A DNA stretch of 64,000 nt, from positions 496,001-560,000 of the forward strand of contig CAWKLQ010000008.1 of the NCBI GenBank assembly GCA_963850525.1. Reading direction: 5' to 3'. The notes beneath the pieces were generated by a model that did not search any database, was not told the DNA's origin, and worked only from the letters and a program-made list of their open reading frames with translations. A program made the translations under genes and the position numbers. Shown here piece by piece: positions 36,071 through 44,413 of this stretch (positions are counted from its first letter, which is position 1; each line of letters opens with the position of its first letter). This stretch comes from JAEMQF01 sp963850525 (GTDB lineage Bacteria > Pseudomonadota > Gammaproteobacteria > Burkholderiales > Burkholderiaceae_C).

Positions 36071-36649
36071 ATGGGCGCAATCTTTCAGTCCCTGGGGCGC
36101 ACCGTCGCCGCCGGCGTGGTGTTGCTGGTGTTGCTGGTGCTGTTGTTCGGCAACGTCCAGTTCAACGCGGGTTGGCATGCCTTCTTCATGCGCTGGCTGC
36201 ACGTGGTGTGCGGGGTGATGTGGATCGGCTTGCTGTGGTACTTCAACTTCGTGCAGATTCCCTCGATGCCGAAGATTCCCGACGAGCAAAAACCTGCGAT
36301 CAGCAAAGTGATCGCGCCCACCGCCCTGTTCTGGTTTCGCTGGGCGGCGCTGGCCACCGTCGTGACGGGCGTGTTCCTCGCGTCGCTGAACGGCTACCTC
36401 GTGCAAGCGCTGGGATTTCAGAAGCCGTTCACGGCGATCGGCATCGGCATGTGGCTTGCGCTCATCATGGCTTTCAACGTTTGGTTCATCATCTGGCCGA
36501 ACCAGAAGAAGGCGCTGGGCATCGTGACCGTGACGCCCGAAGAGAAGGCCAAGGCCGGACGCCTGGCGATGCTCACGTCGCGCGCGAACACGATGCTCTC
36601 GATTCCCATGCTGTACTGCATGGTCGCGCAGCAAAACGGCGGTTTCTGA
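36071..36649 (+). CDS. PuuD-like urate hydroxylase membrane domain protein
   Basis: Encodes 192 residues, preceded by AGGAGA. Four to five hydrophobic segments are plain (about 10-30, 38-60, 88-108, 122-145). The family-type segment WHAFFMRWLHVVCGVMWIGLLWYFNFVQIP carries membrane histidines typical of the PuuD/DUF989 group. Full PuuD proteins have a C-terminal cytochrome-c domain; this one lacks it, so it is the short membrane-only form and its substrate is doubtful. A TATAGT hexamer at 36029-36034 may be the -10 of its own promoter. It is convergent with xseA. Confidence 0.8.
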   Translation: MGAIFQSLGRTVAAGVVLLVLLVLLFGNVQFNAGWHAFFMRWLHVVCGVMWIGLLWYFNFVQIPSMPKIPDEQKPAISKVIAPTALFWFRWAALATVVTGVFLASLNGYLVQALGFQKPFTAIGIGMWLALIMAFNVWFIIWPNQKKALGIVTVTPEEKAKAGRLAMLTSRANTMLSIPMLYCMVAQQNGGF

Positions 36650-36685
36650 GCCCCAAGCGAGTCCGGCGGCGGCCTCGCGCTGCGT

Positions 36686-38014
36686 TCAGACCGCGCTGGC
36701 CGTCGCAACCTTGAGCTTGGCCCTGCCACGCGCAAGCGTGAGTCGCAGCTCGGTGCCTTCGTGCAACTGCGCCGGGTCAAGCACCAGCTCGCCATCGCCG
36801 AGTTGCACCAGCGCATAACCGCGCGACACCACCAGCGTCGGGTTGCACGCCTCCAAGCGTGTGGCCAGGTGCGCGAGCCGATAGCGCCGGCTGGACGCGC
36901 TGGTGCCGATCAGGTGCACGAAGCGGCTCCCCTGCCCGCGCAAGCGCTCCCCAGCCTTCTGCGAGGCCATCAAGGCGGCAGAAGGCAGGCGAAGCGCAAG
37001 CAGGCGCAACCGCAGATCCTCGTTGGCGAGCCGCGCTGCGGGACGCCCCAGCTCTGCGCGAAGCCTGTCCAAGTGCTGGCCGGCGAGATTGAAGCGGTTC
37101 GCCGCGGCGCGGCGTGCGCGCGCCGCCAGTGTGGCCAATTCGAGCAAGCACTCCTGTTGTGCCGGGACGCTGAGCTCGCCGGCTGCAGTGGGCGTTGCGG
37201 CGCGCAGGTCGGCGGCCAAGTCGCACAAAGTGAGGTCGCTTTCATGACCGACCCCGCAGACCACCGGAATCGGCGACGCGGCGATTGCGCGCACGACGCG
37301 CTCGTCATTGAACGCCCAGAGGTCTTCGATGGAGCCGCCACCGCGGCACACGATGAGCGTATCCACTTCGCGGCGGCTTCCCGCCAAGGCGATCGCCGCG
37401 GCCAACTCGGCAGGGGCTTCAGCTCCTTGCACCTTGGCCGGGTAGACGACCACGCCGACGTGGGGCGCGCGCCGCGCCAGCGTCGTCACCACATCGTGCA
37501 GCGCGGCGGCCGCCAGTGACGTGACCACGCCCACGGCCTTGGGGTAGGCGACGAGCGCGCGCCGCCGCGCGGCGTCAAACAACCCTTGCGCTTCGAGGCG
37601 CGCCTTGAGTTTGAGAAACTGCTCGTACAAGGCGCCGACGCCGTCGCGCTGCATCGATTCCACGATCAGCTGCAGCTCGCCGCGTGCCGGGTACACGTCC
37701 AGGCGGCCGCGCACCTCGACGCGTTGTCCGTCCGCAGGAGTGAAATCGAGCAAGCTCGCGGCGCGGCGAAACATCGCGCACTTGAGCAACTCGCTGCCGC
37801 CGGCGTCCTTGACGCTGAAGTAGCAGTGCCCGCTGGCTGCGGCCGAGTAGCCCGAGATCTCGCCGCGCAATACGCACGGATTGAAGCGCGCGCCCAGACT
37901 GTCCGACACGGCGTGGAGCAGCGCTGAAACCGTCCAGACGAGGCGACTGGAGGGCGGACTGACGGGCTCGATCACCGGCAAACCCAGTGCCGGTGCGGGG
38001 TGAGAACTCCACAC
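36686..38014 (-). CDS. xseA: Exodeoxyribonuclease VII large subunit
   Basis: Encodes about 442 residues; the start is probably GTG 38014, though initiation within the next 25 codons is possible because the N-terminal residues precede the OB fold. The OB-fold reads CVLRGEISGYSAAASGHCYFSVKDAGGSELLKCAMFR. The catalytic domain has VGVVTSLAAAALHDVVTTLARRAPHVGVVVYPAKVQG and the nuclease motif DTLIVCRGGGSIEDLWAFNDE, followed by GVGHESDLTLCDLAADLRAATPT. It degrades single-stranded DNA with XseB, which is not in the window. The coiled-coil region is near 290-400. Confidence 0.94.
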   Translation of the reverse strand: MWSSHPAPALGLPVIEPVSPPSSRLVWTVSALLHAVSDSLGARFNPCVLRGEISGYSAAASGHCYFSVKDAGGSELLKCAMFRRAASLLDFTPADGQRVEVRGRLDVYPARGELQLIVESMQRDGVGALYEQFLKLKARLEAQGLFDAARRRALVAYPKAVGVVTSLAAAALHDVVTTLARRAPHVGVVVYPAKVQGAEAPAELAAAIALAGSRREVDTLIVCRGGGSIEDLWAFNDERVVRAIAASPIPVVCGVGHESDLTLCDLAADLRAATPTAAGELSVPAQQECLLELATLAARARRAAANRFNLAGQHLDRLRAELGRPAARLANEDLRLRLLALRLPSAALMASQKAGERLRGQGSRFVHLIGTSASSRRYRLAHLATRLEACNPTLVVSRGYALVQLGDGELVLDPAQLHEGTELRLTLARGRAKLKVATASAV

Positions 38015-38343
38015 CCGCGTAAACCTTGGGCCGGCGCGGCAATGCCCGGCCAGGCGGCTTGCAATGTCTTCATAAGTGGTTGATTTTGCAGAGAATTTTT
38101 TTGCTCAAAGTTTGGGCAAACTACCCAGCCCCTTGCGTTTGCGCCGCTTTCGCAAAGCTCAGGCGGAGTTGTCCCCAATCTTGTCCACAGCAGCGGTGGA
38201 TTCAGTCGCGCGCGCTGCGGCGTTGTGCGAAACGCTCGAAATCGTGCACGCGAAAGCCCGTGTGCGATCAGTCCCGCGTGCGAACCATGGCGCCATAATC
38301 GCCGACTTCAATTTCGCACCCGACTTCCGCGAAGGACATCCGT
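38015..38343. other. 329-nt divergent gap between xseA and exbB
   Basis: No gene seen. It holds the promoters of both units: an A/T-rich stretch with a T-run near 38095-38105 on the xseA side, and a CATAAT at 38294-38299 that could be a -10 for the exbB unit. TTGTCCCCA and TTGTCCACA near 38167-38188 resemble DnaA boxes weakly, but there are only two and no origin context. Confidence 0.5.
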
Positions 38344-38982
38344 TTGATTTCGATCATACAGGCCGCAGGCTGGCCGATCTGGCCGCTGATCCTCTGTTCC
38401 ATCGTCGCGCTGGCGCTCGTCTTCGAGCGCTTTTCCAGCCTGCGCGTGGCGCGCGTCATGCCGCCGCGCCTGATCGACGAAGTGATGTCGGTGACGCGCG
38501 CGCACCTTCCTTCCGCCGACGTCGTGAACAAGCTGGCGAAGAATTCGATCCTCGGCCAGGTGCTCGCCGCGGGCGTGCGCGCGGTGATCGCCGAACCGCG
38601 AATTTCCGAAGAGAGCCTGCGCGGCGCGTTCGAATCGGCGGGGCGAGCCGCGGTGCACAAGATGGAGCGCTATCTGAGCCCGCTGGGAACGATCGCCTCG
38701 GCTGCGCCCCTGCTCGGCTTGCTCGGTACCGTGATCGGCATGATCGAAATCTTCGGCTCGCAAACCCCCACCGGGGGCAACAACCCGGCGCTGCTCGCGC
38801 ATGGCATTTCGGTCGCGCTGTACAACACGGCATTCGGCCTGATCATCGCGATTCCGTCCTTGATGCTCTACCGGCATTTCCGCGGCCTGGTGGACGCGTA
38901 CACGCACGACATGGAGCAAGCCGCAGATCGCATGGTGCCGCACCTGCTGCGCTTCACAGCGCAGCATCGCCAACAGGGGTAA
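38344..38982 (+). CDS. exbB: ExbB/TolQ/MotA-family proton channel subunit (lipid A operon type)
   Basis: Encodes 212 residues from TTG 38344. Three membrane segments are visible (about 8-28, 112-140, 155-178). The ExbB signature is complete: LGTIASAAPLLGLLGTVIGMIEIF and ISVALYNTAFGLIIAIPSLMLYRHF. With ExbD it forms a proton-driven motor. This copy starts the conserved Burkholderiales run exbB-exbD-lpxK-kdsB-adk. It is distinct from the TonB-linked ExbB at 45320, which has a long periplasmic extension. Confidence 0.92.
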   Translation: MISIIQAAGWPIWPLILCSIVALALVFERFSSLRVARVMPPRLIDEVMSVTRAHLPSADVVNKLAKNSILGQVLAAGVRAVIAEPRISEESLRGAFESAGRAAVHKMERYLSPLGTIASAAPLLGLLGTVIGMIEIFGSQTPTGGNNPALLAHGISVALYNTAFGLIIAIPSLMLYRHFRGLVDAYTHDMEQAADRMVPHLLRFTAQHRQQG

Positions 38983-38987
38983 GCCGC

Positions 38988-39422
38988 GTGTCGCTGCGTT
39001 TTGGCAAGACCCCGAAGGAAGAGCCGGAGATCAACCTGATTCCGTTCATCGACGTGCTTCTGGTGATCCTGATCTTCTTGATGCTGTCGACGACGTACTC
39101 CAAGTTCACCGAACTGCAGATCACGCTGCCGGCGGCGGACGCCGAAAAACTGCGCGATCGCCCGCGCGAAATCATCGTCGTCGTCTCCGCGGATGGCCGC
39201 TACGCGGTGAACCGGCGCCAGGTCGATGGCCGCTCCATCGAGCTGCTCACCGCCGAATTGACGGCCGCGGCCCAAGGCAATCCCGACATGGTAGTGATCG
39301 TTTCCGCCGACGCGCTGAGCCCGCACCAAAGCGTCATCAACGTCATGGACGCGGCGCGCCGCGCCGGGCTGGGCCGGCTGACGTTTGCGGCGCAAGGCAG
39401 TCCCTCGGCCCGGGCGCGCTAG
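38988..39422 (+). CDS. exbD: ExbD/TolR-family protein (lipid A operon type)
   Basis: Encodes 144 residues from GTG 38988, 5 nt after exbB. A short cytoplasmic N-terminus is followed by the key membrane helix EPEINLIPFIDVLLVILIFLML, which carries the essential aspartate of FIDVLL. A periplasmic domain follows (about 45-135), including VVSADGRYAVNRRQV and VIVSADALSPHQSVINVMDAARRAG. It completes the motor with the preceding ExbB. Its stop lies 4 nt before the lpxK GTG. Confidence 0.93.
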   Translation: MSLRFGKTPKEEPEINLIPFIDVLLVILIFLMLSTTYSKFTELQITLPAADAEKLRDRPREIIVVVSADGRYAVNRRQVDGRSIELLTAELTAAAQGNPDMVVIVSADALSPHQSVINVMDAARRAGLGRLTFAAQGSPSARAR

Positions 39423-39426
39423 GGCT

Positions 39427-40653
39427 GTGCGCGTCGACCGGAGTCCCTGGTCGCAGCACCTGCAGCAGTCGTGGTTGAGGCGCGGGCCGCTCGCGCTGGC
39501 CTTGCTTCCCGTTGCCGCCGTGTACTGGCTGCTCAGCACGTCGCGCAATTGGCTCTTTGAACACGCTTGGCTGCGCACCTGCACGCTCGGCGTGCCGGTG
39601 ATCGTCGTCGGCAACTTGATTGCAGGAGGTGCGGGCAAGACGCCCACCGTCCTGGCCGTCGTGGAGCTGCTGCGCCGCCGCGGCCTCACGCCCGGAATCG
39701 TCTCGCGCGGTTTCGCGGGGAATTTCCGCGGAATCCTCGAAGTCCAGACCGATACGCCCGCCGACGTATGCGGCGACGAGCCCAAGCTCCTGCAACTGCG
39801 CACGTGCGCACCGGTGATGGTCGGGCGCGACCGCGTTGCGGCGGGGCGCGAACTGCTGCGCCGGCACCCGGACGTGAACGTGCTCGTCAGCGACGACGGC
39901 CTGCAGCATCGCCGCTTGCGACGCGATGCCCAGGTCATCGTGTTTGACGAGCGCGGCGCAGGCAACGGCTGGCTGCTGCCTGCCGGGCCCTTGCGCGAGC
40001 CCTTGAGCCGAAGCGCGCCTGCACGAAGCGTCGTGCTTTACAACGCGGCGCAGCCCAGCACCCCCTGGCCGGGCACGACTGCGACGCGTTCACTTGCTGG
40101 AGTCGTCGAACTCGGTCGCTGGTGGCGCGGCGAATCGGCATTGCCGGAAAACCTGGAAGCACTGCGCGGGCGGTCGATCCTGGCCGCTGCAGGCATCGCC
40201 AACCCGCAGCGATTCTTCGGCCTGCTCGGCGAGCTCGGCCTGACTTGTCGCACCCTGCCCCTGCCCGACCACTTCGCGTACGCCCAACTGCCATGGCCTG
40301 ACAGTGAAGTGGACGTCGTGGTCACCGAGAAAGACGCCGTCAAGATTGCCCCGCAGCGCACCGGCAGCACCCGCGTCTGGGTTGCGGCGCTAGACTTCCG
40401 CACGCGCCCCGAGTTCGATAGCGCCTTGCTGGCGTTGTTGCCCCCATTCCTGCACAGGGTCTTGACCATGGAAGTGCGTCTGCTTGACTTGCTCGTCTGC
40501 CCCATTTGCAAGGGGCCGCTCGAGTACTTGCGCCCGCCCGCGCAAGACTCCCATGAACTCGTGTGCCGTGCCGACCGGCTGGCGTTTCCGGTGCGCGACG
40601 GCATCCCGGTGATGCTCGAAGACCAGGCACGCACGCTGGAGGCGGCGCCTTGA
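39427..40653 (+). CDS. lpxK: Tetraacyldisaccharide 4'-kinase fused to a Trm112/YcaR-like zinc-ribbon domain
   Basis: Encodes 408 residues from GTG 39427. Residues 1-340 are LpxK: an N-terminal membrane helix (ALALLPVAAVYWLLS), the P-loop-type VGNLIAGGAGKTPTVLAVVELL, GDEPKLL, VLVSDDGLQHRRL and VVTEKDAVKI. LpxK phosphorylates the lipid A disaccharide at the 4' position. From Met348 on, the frame continues without a stop into MEVRLLDLLVCPICKGPL...RLAFPVRDGIPVML, a complete 61-residue Trm112/YcaR protein that is normally a separate gene here. Only one CxxC half is fully kept (CPIC), with a later Cys in HELVCRADR. The internal ATG 40468 has an AGGG upstream and could also start a free Trm112. Confidence 0.92.
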   Translation: MRVDRSPWSQHLQQSWLRRGPLALALLPVAAVYWLLSTSRNWLFEHAWLRTCTLGVPVIVVGNLIAGGAGKTPTVLAVVELLRRRGLTPGIVSRGFAGNFRGILEVQTDTPADVCGDEPKLLQLRTCAPVMVGRDRVAAGRELLRRHPDVNVLVSDDGLQHRRLRRDAQVIVFDERGAGNGWLLPAGPLREPLSRSAPARSVVLYNAAQPSTPWPGTTATRSLAGVVELGRWWRGESALPENLEALRGRSILAAAGIANPQRFFGLLGELGLTCRTLPLPDHFAYAQLPWPDSEVDVVVTEKDAVKIAPQRTGSTRVWVAALDFRTRPEFDSALLALLPPFLHRVLTMEVRLLDLLVCPICKGPLEYLRPPAQDSHELVCRADRLAFPVRDGIPVMLEDQARTLEAAP

Positions 40654-40687
40654 CCGCGGCGACCCCGGCGCTGCACGCGACGTCACG

Positions 40688-41452
40688 ATGCAATTCACGG
40701 TTCTGATTCCGGCGCGATTGGCCTCGACGCGCCTGCCGCGCAAGCCCCTGGCCGACATCGCCGGCACGCCCATGGTCGTGCGCGTCGCTCAGCAGGCTGC
40801 CAGGTCGCGCGCCGGGCGGGTGGTGGTGGCGGCCGACCACGCCGACATCCTCGCCGCGTGCGCCGCGTTTGGCGTGAGCGCCATTCTGACCCGCGAGAAC
40901 CACCTGAGCGGCAGCGACCGCCTCGGCGAAGCCTGCGAAATCCTCGGCCTTGACGGCGCTGACGTGGTGCTCAACGTGCAAGGCGATGAACCGCTCATCG
41001 ACCCGGCGATGATCGATTCCTGCGCCAGCCTGCTCGAGCAGCGCAGCGATTGCGTGATGGCCACGGCGGCGCACGCCATCGACCATGCCGCGGAGCTGGA
41101 CGACCCGAACGTCGTGAAAGTCGTGCTCGACGCAGCCGGCCGGGCGCTCTATTTTTCCCGGGCGCCCATCCCCTGGTGGCGCGACGGGCGCAGCGCTGCC
41201 CGTTCTGGCGCAGCAGGTGCGTTGCCCTCGCCTGCGCCCCTGCGCCATGTCGGCTTGTACGCCTACCGTGCAGGTTTTCTGCGGCGCTTTTCGGCGCTGG
41301 CGGTCAGCCCGCTCGAAGCGATCGAGGCGCTCGAACAGCTGCGGGTTCTGTGGCACGGCGAGCGCATCGCCGTGCATGTGAGTGAGGCGCGCCCCGGCCC
41401 GGGGGTGGATACGCCGGCCGACCTGGAGCGCGTGCGCGCCTTGTTCAGCTGA
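40688..41452 (+). CDS. kdsB: 3-deoxy-manno-octulosonate cytidylyltransferase
   Basis: Encodes 254 residues. The nucleotide-binding start FTVLIPARLASTRLPRKPLADIAGTPMVVRVA is diagnostic, as are VLNVQGDEPLIDP, ALYFSRAPIPWWRDG and HVGLYAYRAGFL. It activates Kdo as CMP-Kdo for transfer to lipid A. It follows lpxK-Trm112 by 34 nt and precedes adk, the order expected in Burkholderiales. Confidence 0.96.
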   Translation: MQFTVLIPARLASTRLPRKPLADIAGTPMVVRVAQQAARSRAGRVVVAADHADILAACAAFGVSAILTRENHLSGSDRLGEACEILGLDGADVVLNVQGDEPLIDPAMIDSCASLLEQRSDCVMATAAHAIDHAAELDDPNVVKVVLDAAGRALYFSRAPIPWWRDGRSAARSGAAGALPSPAPLRHVGLYAYRAGFLRRFSALAVSPLEAIEALEQLRVLWHGERIAVHVSEARPGPGVDTPADLERVRALFS

Positions 41453-41479
41453 GCCGCGTTCGAGCGCGATCAGCTTCGT

Positions 41480-41507
41480 TTGTCGCGCGCCGAGCGCATG
41501 GTATTCT
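41480..41507 (+). promoter_or_regulatory. Possible sigma-70 promoter of adk
   Basis: TTGTCG (41480-41485) and TATTCT (41502-41507) are separated by 16 nt, giving a 5' leader of about 65-70 nt before ATG 41579. The match is reasonable but unproven. Confidence 0.4.
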
Positions 41508-41578
41508 CGATGCGAGACAATCGCTGGCCGCGTCCGCAAACTACGTCGGCACAGCGCGAAACCGGCTCGAGGAGACGC

Positions 41579-42232
41579 ATGAGACTCATCCTTCTGGGCG
41601 CTCCCGGCGCTGGCAAGGGAACCCAGGCCAGCTTTATCTGCACGCGATACGGCATCCCGCAAATTTCCACCGGCGACATGCTTCGCGCCGCAGTCAAGGC
41701 GGGGTCGCCGCTGGGCCTGGCGGCCAAGACGGTGATGGACAAAGGCGCGCTCGTCAGCGACGACATCATCATCGGTCTGGTGAAGGAGCGCATCGCGCAA
41801 CCGGATTGCGCGAACGGGTTTCTCTTCGACGGGTTCCCGCGAACGATCCCGCAAGCCGACGCAATGAAGGCTGCAGGCGTGAAGCTTGACGCGGTACTCG
41901 AGATCGACGTTCCCGACGCCGCCATCATCGAGCGCTTGAGCGGGCGGCGTGTCCACCCGGGATCAGGGCGCACCTATCACGTCAAGTTCAACCCGCCCAA
42001 AGTGGCAGATCGCGACGACGTCACGGGTGATCCCCTGATCCAACGCGACGACGACCGCGAAGAGACAGTCAGGAAACGCCTCCAGGTCTACCAGAACCAG
42101 ACGCGCCCGCTCGTCGACTACTACGCCAACTGGTCACGCACCGGCAGCGCGGATGCGCCGCGCTGCGCGCGAATCAGCGGCAGCGGCAGCGTCGAGCAGA
42201 TCACCGAGCGCGTGACGGCCGCGCTGGCCTAG
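41579..42232 (+). CDS. adk: Adenylate kinase
   Basis: Encodes 217 residues from ATG 41579, with a GAGGAG ribosome site 5-10 nt upstream; the longer open frame before it is leader. The P-loop is GAPGAGKGT, the AMP site includes QISTGDMLRAAVKAG, and FLFDGFPRTIPQADAM follows. The LID domain GRRVHPGSGRTYHVKFNPPK is the long, non-zinc type. It balances AMP, ADP and ATP. Confidence 0.97.
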   Translation: MRLILLGAPGAGKGTQASFICTRYGIPQISTGDMLRAAVKAGSPLGLAAKTVMDKGALVSDDIIIGLVKERIAQPDCANGFLFDGFPRTIPQADAMKAAGVKLDAVLEIDVPDAAIIERLSGRRVHPGSGRTYHVKFNPPKVADRDDVTGDPLIQRDDDREETVRKRLQVYQNQTRPLVDYYANWSRTGSADAPRCARISGSGSVEQITERVTAALA

Positions 42233-42280
42233 AAGCCGTCGCAACACCCCTTTCAAATTCACGCACTGCACGGAGCAATC

Positions 42281-43039
42281 ATGGAAATCTCGGGCAAGGT
42301 CTTCCTCGTCACCGGCGGCGCATCGGGCCTCGGCGAAGGCACGGTTCGCATGCTCGCCGCGCACGGCGGCAAGGTCGTGATCGCCGACCTGCAGGCCGAC
42401 AAGGGCGAAGCGCTGGCGCGTGAAGTCGGCGGCGCCTTCGTTCGCTGTGACGTGGCCCAGGAGGGCGACGCGCAAGCGGCCGTCGCCAAGGCCGTCGCCC
42501 TGGGCAAGTTGATGGGGCTGGTGAATTGCGCAGGCATCGGGCCTGCATCCAAGACCGTCGGCAAGGACGGCCCGCACGCGCTCGGCCTGTTCACCAAGGT
42601 CATCACGGTGAACCTGATCGGCAGCTTCAACATGATTCGCCTCGCCGCCGAGGCGATGAGCAAGAACGCGCCCGAGTCCACCGGCGAGCGCGGCGTGATG
42701 ATCTCCACCGCCAGCGTCGCGGCCTACGACGGCCAGATCGGCCAGGCGGCGTACTCCGCGTCCAAGGGCGGAATCGTCGGAATGACACTGCCAATTGCGC
42801 GCGACCTGGCACGCAACGGCATCCGCAACATGACGATCGCGCCGGGCATCTTCGGCACGCCGATGCTGTTCACGATGCCCAAGGAAGTGCAGGATTCGCT
42901 CGCTGCGAGCGTGCCGTTCCCGAGCCGCCTGGGCACGCCGGCCGACTACGCCAAGCTGGTGCACCAGATCGTCACCAACGACATGCTCAACGGCGAGGTG
43001 ATCCGCCTGGATGGCGCGATTCGCATGGCGCCGAAGTAG
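42281..43039 (+). CDS. Short-chain dehydrogenase, 3-hydroxyacyl-CoA dehydrogenase type II-like
   Basis: Encodes 252 residues, preceded by GGAG. The Rossmann motif is TGGASGLGEG, with IADLQ for NAD preference. The NAG-like motif is VNCAGIG and the catalytic set is Ser in ISTAS, Tyr-x3-Lys in AYSASKGG. The IAPGIFGTPM segment and overall length match the human HSD17B10/bacterial 3-hydroxyacyl-CoA dehydrogenase subgroup, which acts in fatty-acid or branched-chain amino-acid breakdown. The adk-SDR adjacency recurs in Burkholderiales. Confidence 0.9.
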   Translation: MEISGKVFLVTGGASGLGEGTVRMLAAHGGKVVIADLQADKGEALAREVGGAFVRCDVAQEGDAQAAVAKAVALGKLMGLVNCAGIGPASKTVGKDGPHALGLFTKVITVNLIGSFNMIRLAAEAMSKNAPESTGERGVMISTASVAAYDGQIGQAAYSASKGGIVGMTLPIARDLARNGIRNMTIAPGIFGTPMLFTMPKEVQDSLAASVPFPSRLGTPADYAKLVHQIVTNDMLNGEVIRLDGAIRMAPK

Positions 43040-43066
43040 CGGGCGACGCAGCGAGCCCGGCGAAGT

Positions 43067-44413
43067 TCAGGCCTTGCGCTTCGCGTAAAGCGTCCACAAG
43101 CGCGCCAGGTCGGCGGTGCCGTCGTTGCCGCCCACCGTCTTCAGCACCGCCTGCGCCTTGGCGCTGTCGCCTGCCATCAGGTAGGCGATCGCCACGTGCA
43201 ACTTGGCGTCGTCGGAACGTTTCAGATTGCCCTTGGCCAAGCCCTGTTGCATGAGCGGCAGGCCCTTCGCGGCCTGGCCGGCAAAGACCAGATTGAAGCC
43301 GGCGTTGACGAGCGCGCCGCCGTCTTTTTCGGCGGCGGCCTGCTGCTCGTTGGCAGCACGAGCACCTTTCTCTTCTTCGAGCCTCTTGTTGACCAGATCG
43401 CGCAGGCGCTTGTGGCGCTCCCCGTCAGGCCCTTTGCCCAGGACGCCGGCGGCGAAGCCCTTGTCGACCACTTGGCGCGCTTCATGCGGCAAGCCGGCCT
43501 GCAATGCCAACTGCGCCATCTCTGAGTAGTCATTGGCGGCGCTCATGCTGCCGATGGCCAAGCTCAAGCGGTAAGTGTCCAGTGTGAGCCGATCCGAAAA
43601 CCCGGGCTTGCGCTGCATTCGGCTCAGCAAGTCGAGCCAATACTCCTTCTTCGGGTAGTAGGTGACGAGGCGCTCCAGCGCATACACCGTCGTGTTCGCG
43701 TCCTTCATCTGCGTGCCCGCGTTGAGCAGCAGATTCAGCCGATCTTGCGGCGGCGCGCTGCCGACCTTTTCGGCGGCGTCGATTTCCGTGGTCAGCTCGC
43801 GCGCCGCACCGGCAAAGTCGCCGCTGAGGTATTGGCTCTGGATCAGCAGCGTTCGAATCGACGGGCTCGCTCCTCCCTCCTTGTAGTAGCGCTGGCACCA
43901 GAGCATCGCCTTGGCATAGTCCTTGGCGCGGTAGTAGGCCACGGCAATCGATTCGACCATGCGCACCTTCTCCGGCGCGGCGAGCTTGCCGGTAGCGTTG
44001 AGCGCCTCGAAGGACTTGGCCGCCGTTTCCACGTCGCCGCCGCCCGACGCCGCGGCGATGCGCATGCGCTCGATGAGCAGGCTCTCGTTCGCGGTCTTGT
44101 TCGGCACCGCGTCGGCTTCGCTGACGCGCGCCAACGCGTCCTTGAATTTTTGCGCCTTGATCGCTTCCTGCGCCGCTTGCAGCGGCTTGCCCACCTCGGG
44201 CCGAACGGCGTCTTGCGCGAAGCTTGCGTTGACGTGCAGGCTCAGCAGCAGAATGGCGATCCAGCAGGCCACCGAGCGCAGGTTGACGCCCGAGCCACTC
44301 CTGTCATCCCGGCGAAAGCCGGGATCCATTGCGCCGCACACACCGTGGATCCCGGCTTTCGCCGGGATGACAGACTCTCTTCTGCCTTGCATCTCCCACG
44401 CCGCGCACATCAT
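43067..44413 (-). CDS. Secreted helical TPR-like protein of the TonB/Exb cluster; N-terminus interrupted by a palindromic repeat
   Basis: The frame from ATG 44413 (overlapping the exbD stop, ATGA) encodes 448 residues. Residues about 15-38 (VIPAKAGIHGV...DPGFRRDDR) are the translation of a 69-bp palindromic repeat, followed by a hydrophobic signal sequence VACWIAILLLSLHVNASFA-QD. Either the repeat lengthens the n-region of the signal peptide, or translation starts after it; GTG 44272 is the only good later start. The mature part is helical and TPR-like: AQEAIKAQKFKDALARVSEA, YYRAKDYAKAMLWCQRYYKEGG, GKAFGL-like and AYLMAGDSAKAQAVLKTVGG. It is probably a periplasmic scaffold working with ExbBD-TonB. 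The function is unproven. Confidence 0.8.
   Translation of the reverse strand: MMCAAWEMQGRRESVIPAKAGIHGVCGAMDPGFRRDDRSGSGVNLRSVACWIAILLLSLHVNASFAQDAVRPEVGKPLQAAQEAIKAQKFKDALARVSEADAVPNKTANESLLIERMRIAAASGGGDVETAAKSFEALNATGKLAAPEKVRMVESIAVAYYRAKDYAKAMLWCQRYYKEGGASPSIRTLLIQSQYLSGDFAGAARELTTEIDAAEKVGSAPPQDRLNLLLNAGTQMKDANTTVYALERLVTYYPKKEYWLDLLSRMQRKPGFSDRLTLDTYRLSLAIGSMSAANDYSEMAQLALQAGLPHEARQVVDKGFAAGVLGKGPDGERHKRLRDLVNKRLEEEKGARAANEQQAAAEKDGGALVNAGFNLVFAGQAAKGLPLMQQGLAKGNLKRSDDAKLHVAIAYLMAGDSAKAQAVLKTVGGNDGTADLARLWTLYAKRKA
44303..44371. repeat. Perfect 26-bp inverted repeat pair (REP-like)
   Basis: The arms at 44303-44328 and 44346-44371 (GTCATCCCGGC-GAAA-GCCGGGATCCA and its complement) are separated by 17 nt. 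Each arm is itself a hairpin, ATCCCGGC-GAAA-GCCGGGAT, with a GNRA-type loop. This VIPAKAGIH-encoding element is a common proteobacterial dispersed repeat. Here it lies inside the 5' end of an open frame, in phase. Confidence 0.92.

Noticed and set aside
38160..38195. Two DnaA-box-like words (TTGTCCCCA, TTGTCCACA) considered as a replication origin
   Set aside because: Only two imperfect boxes, no AT-rich unwinding region of size and no dnaA, dnaN or parAB nearby.
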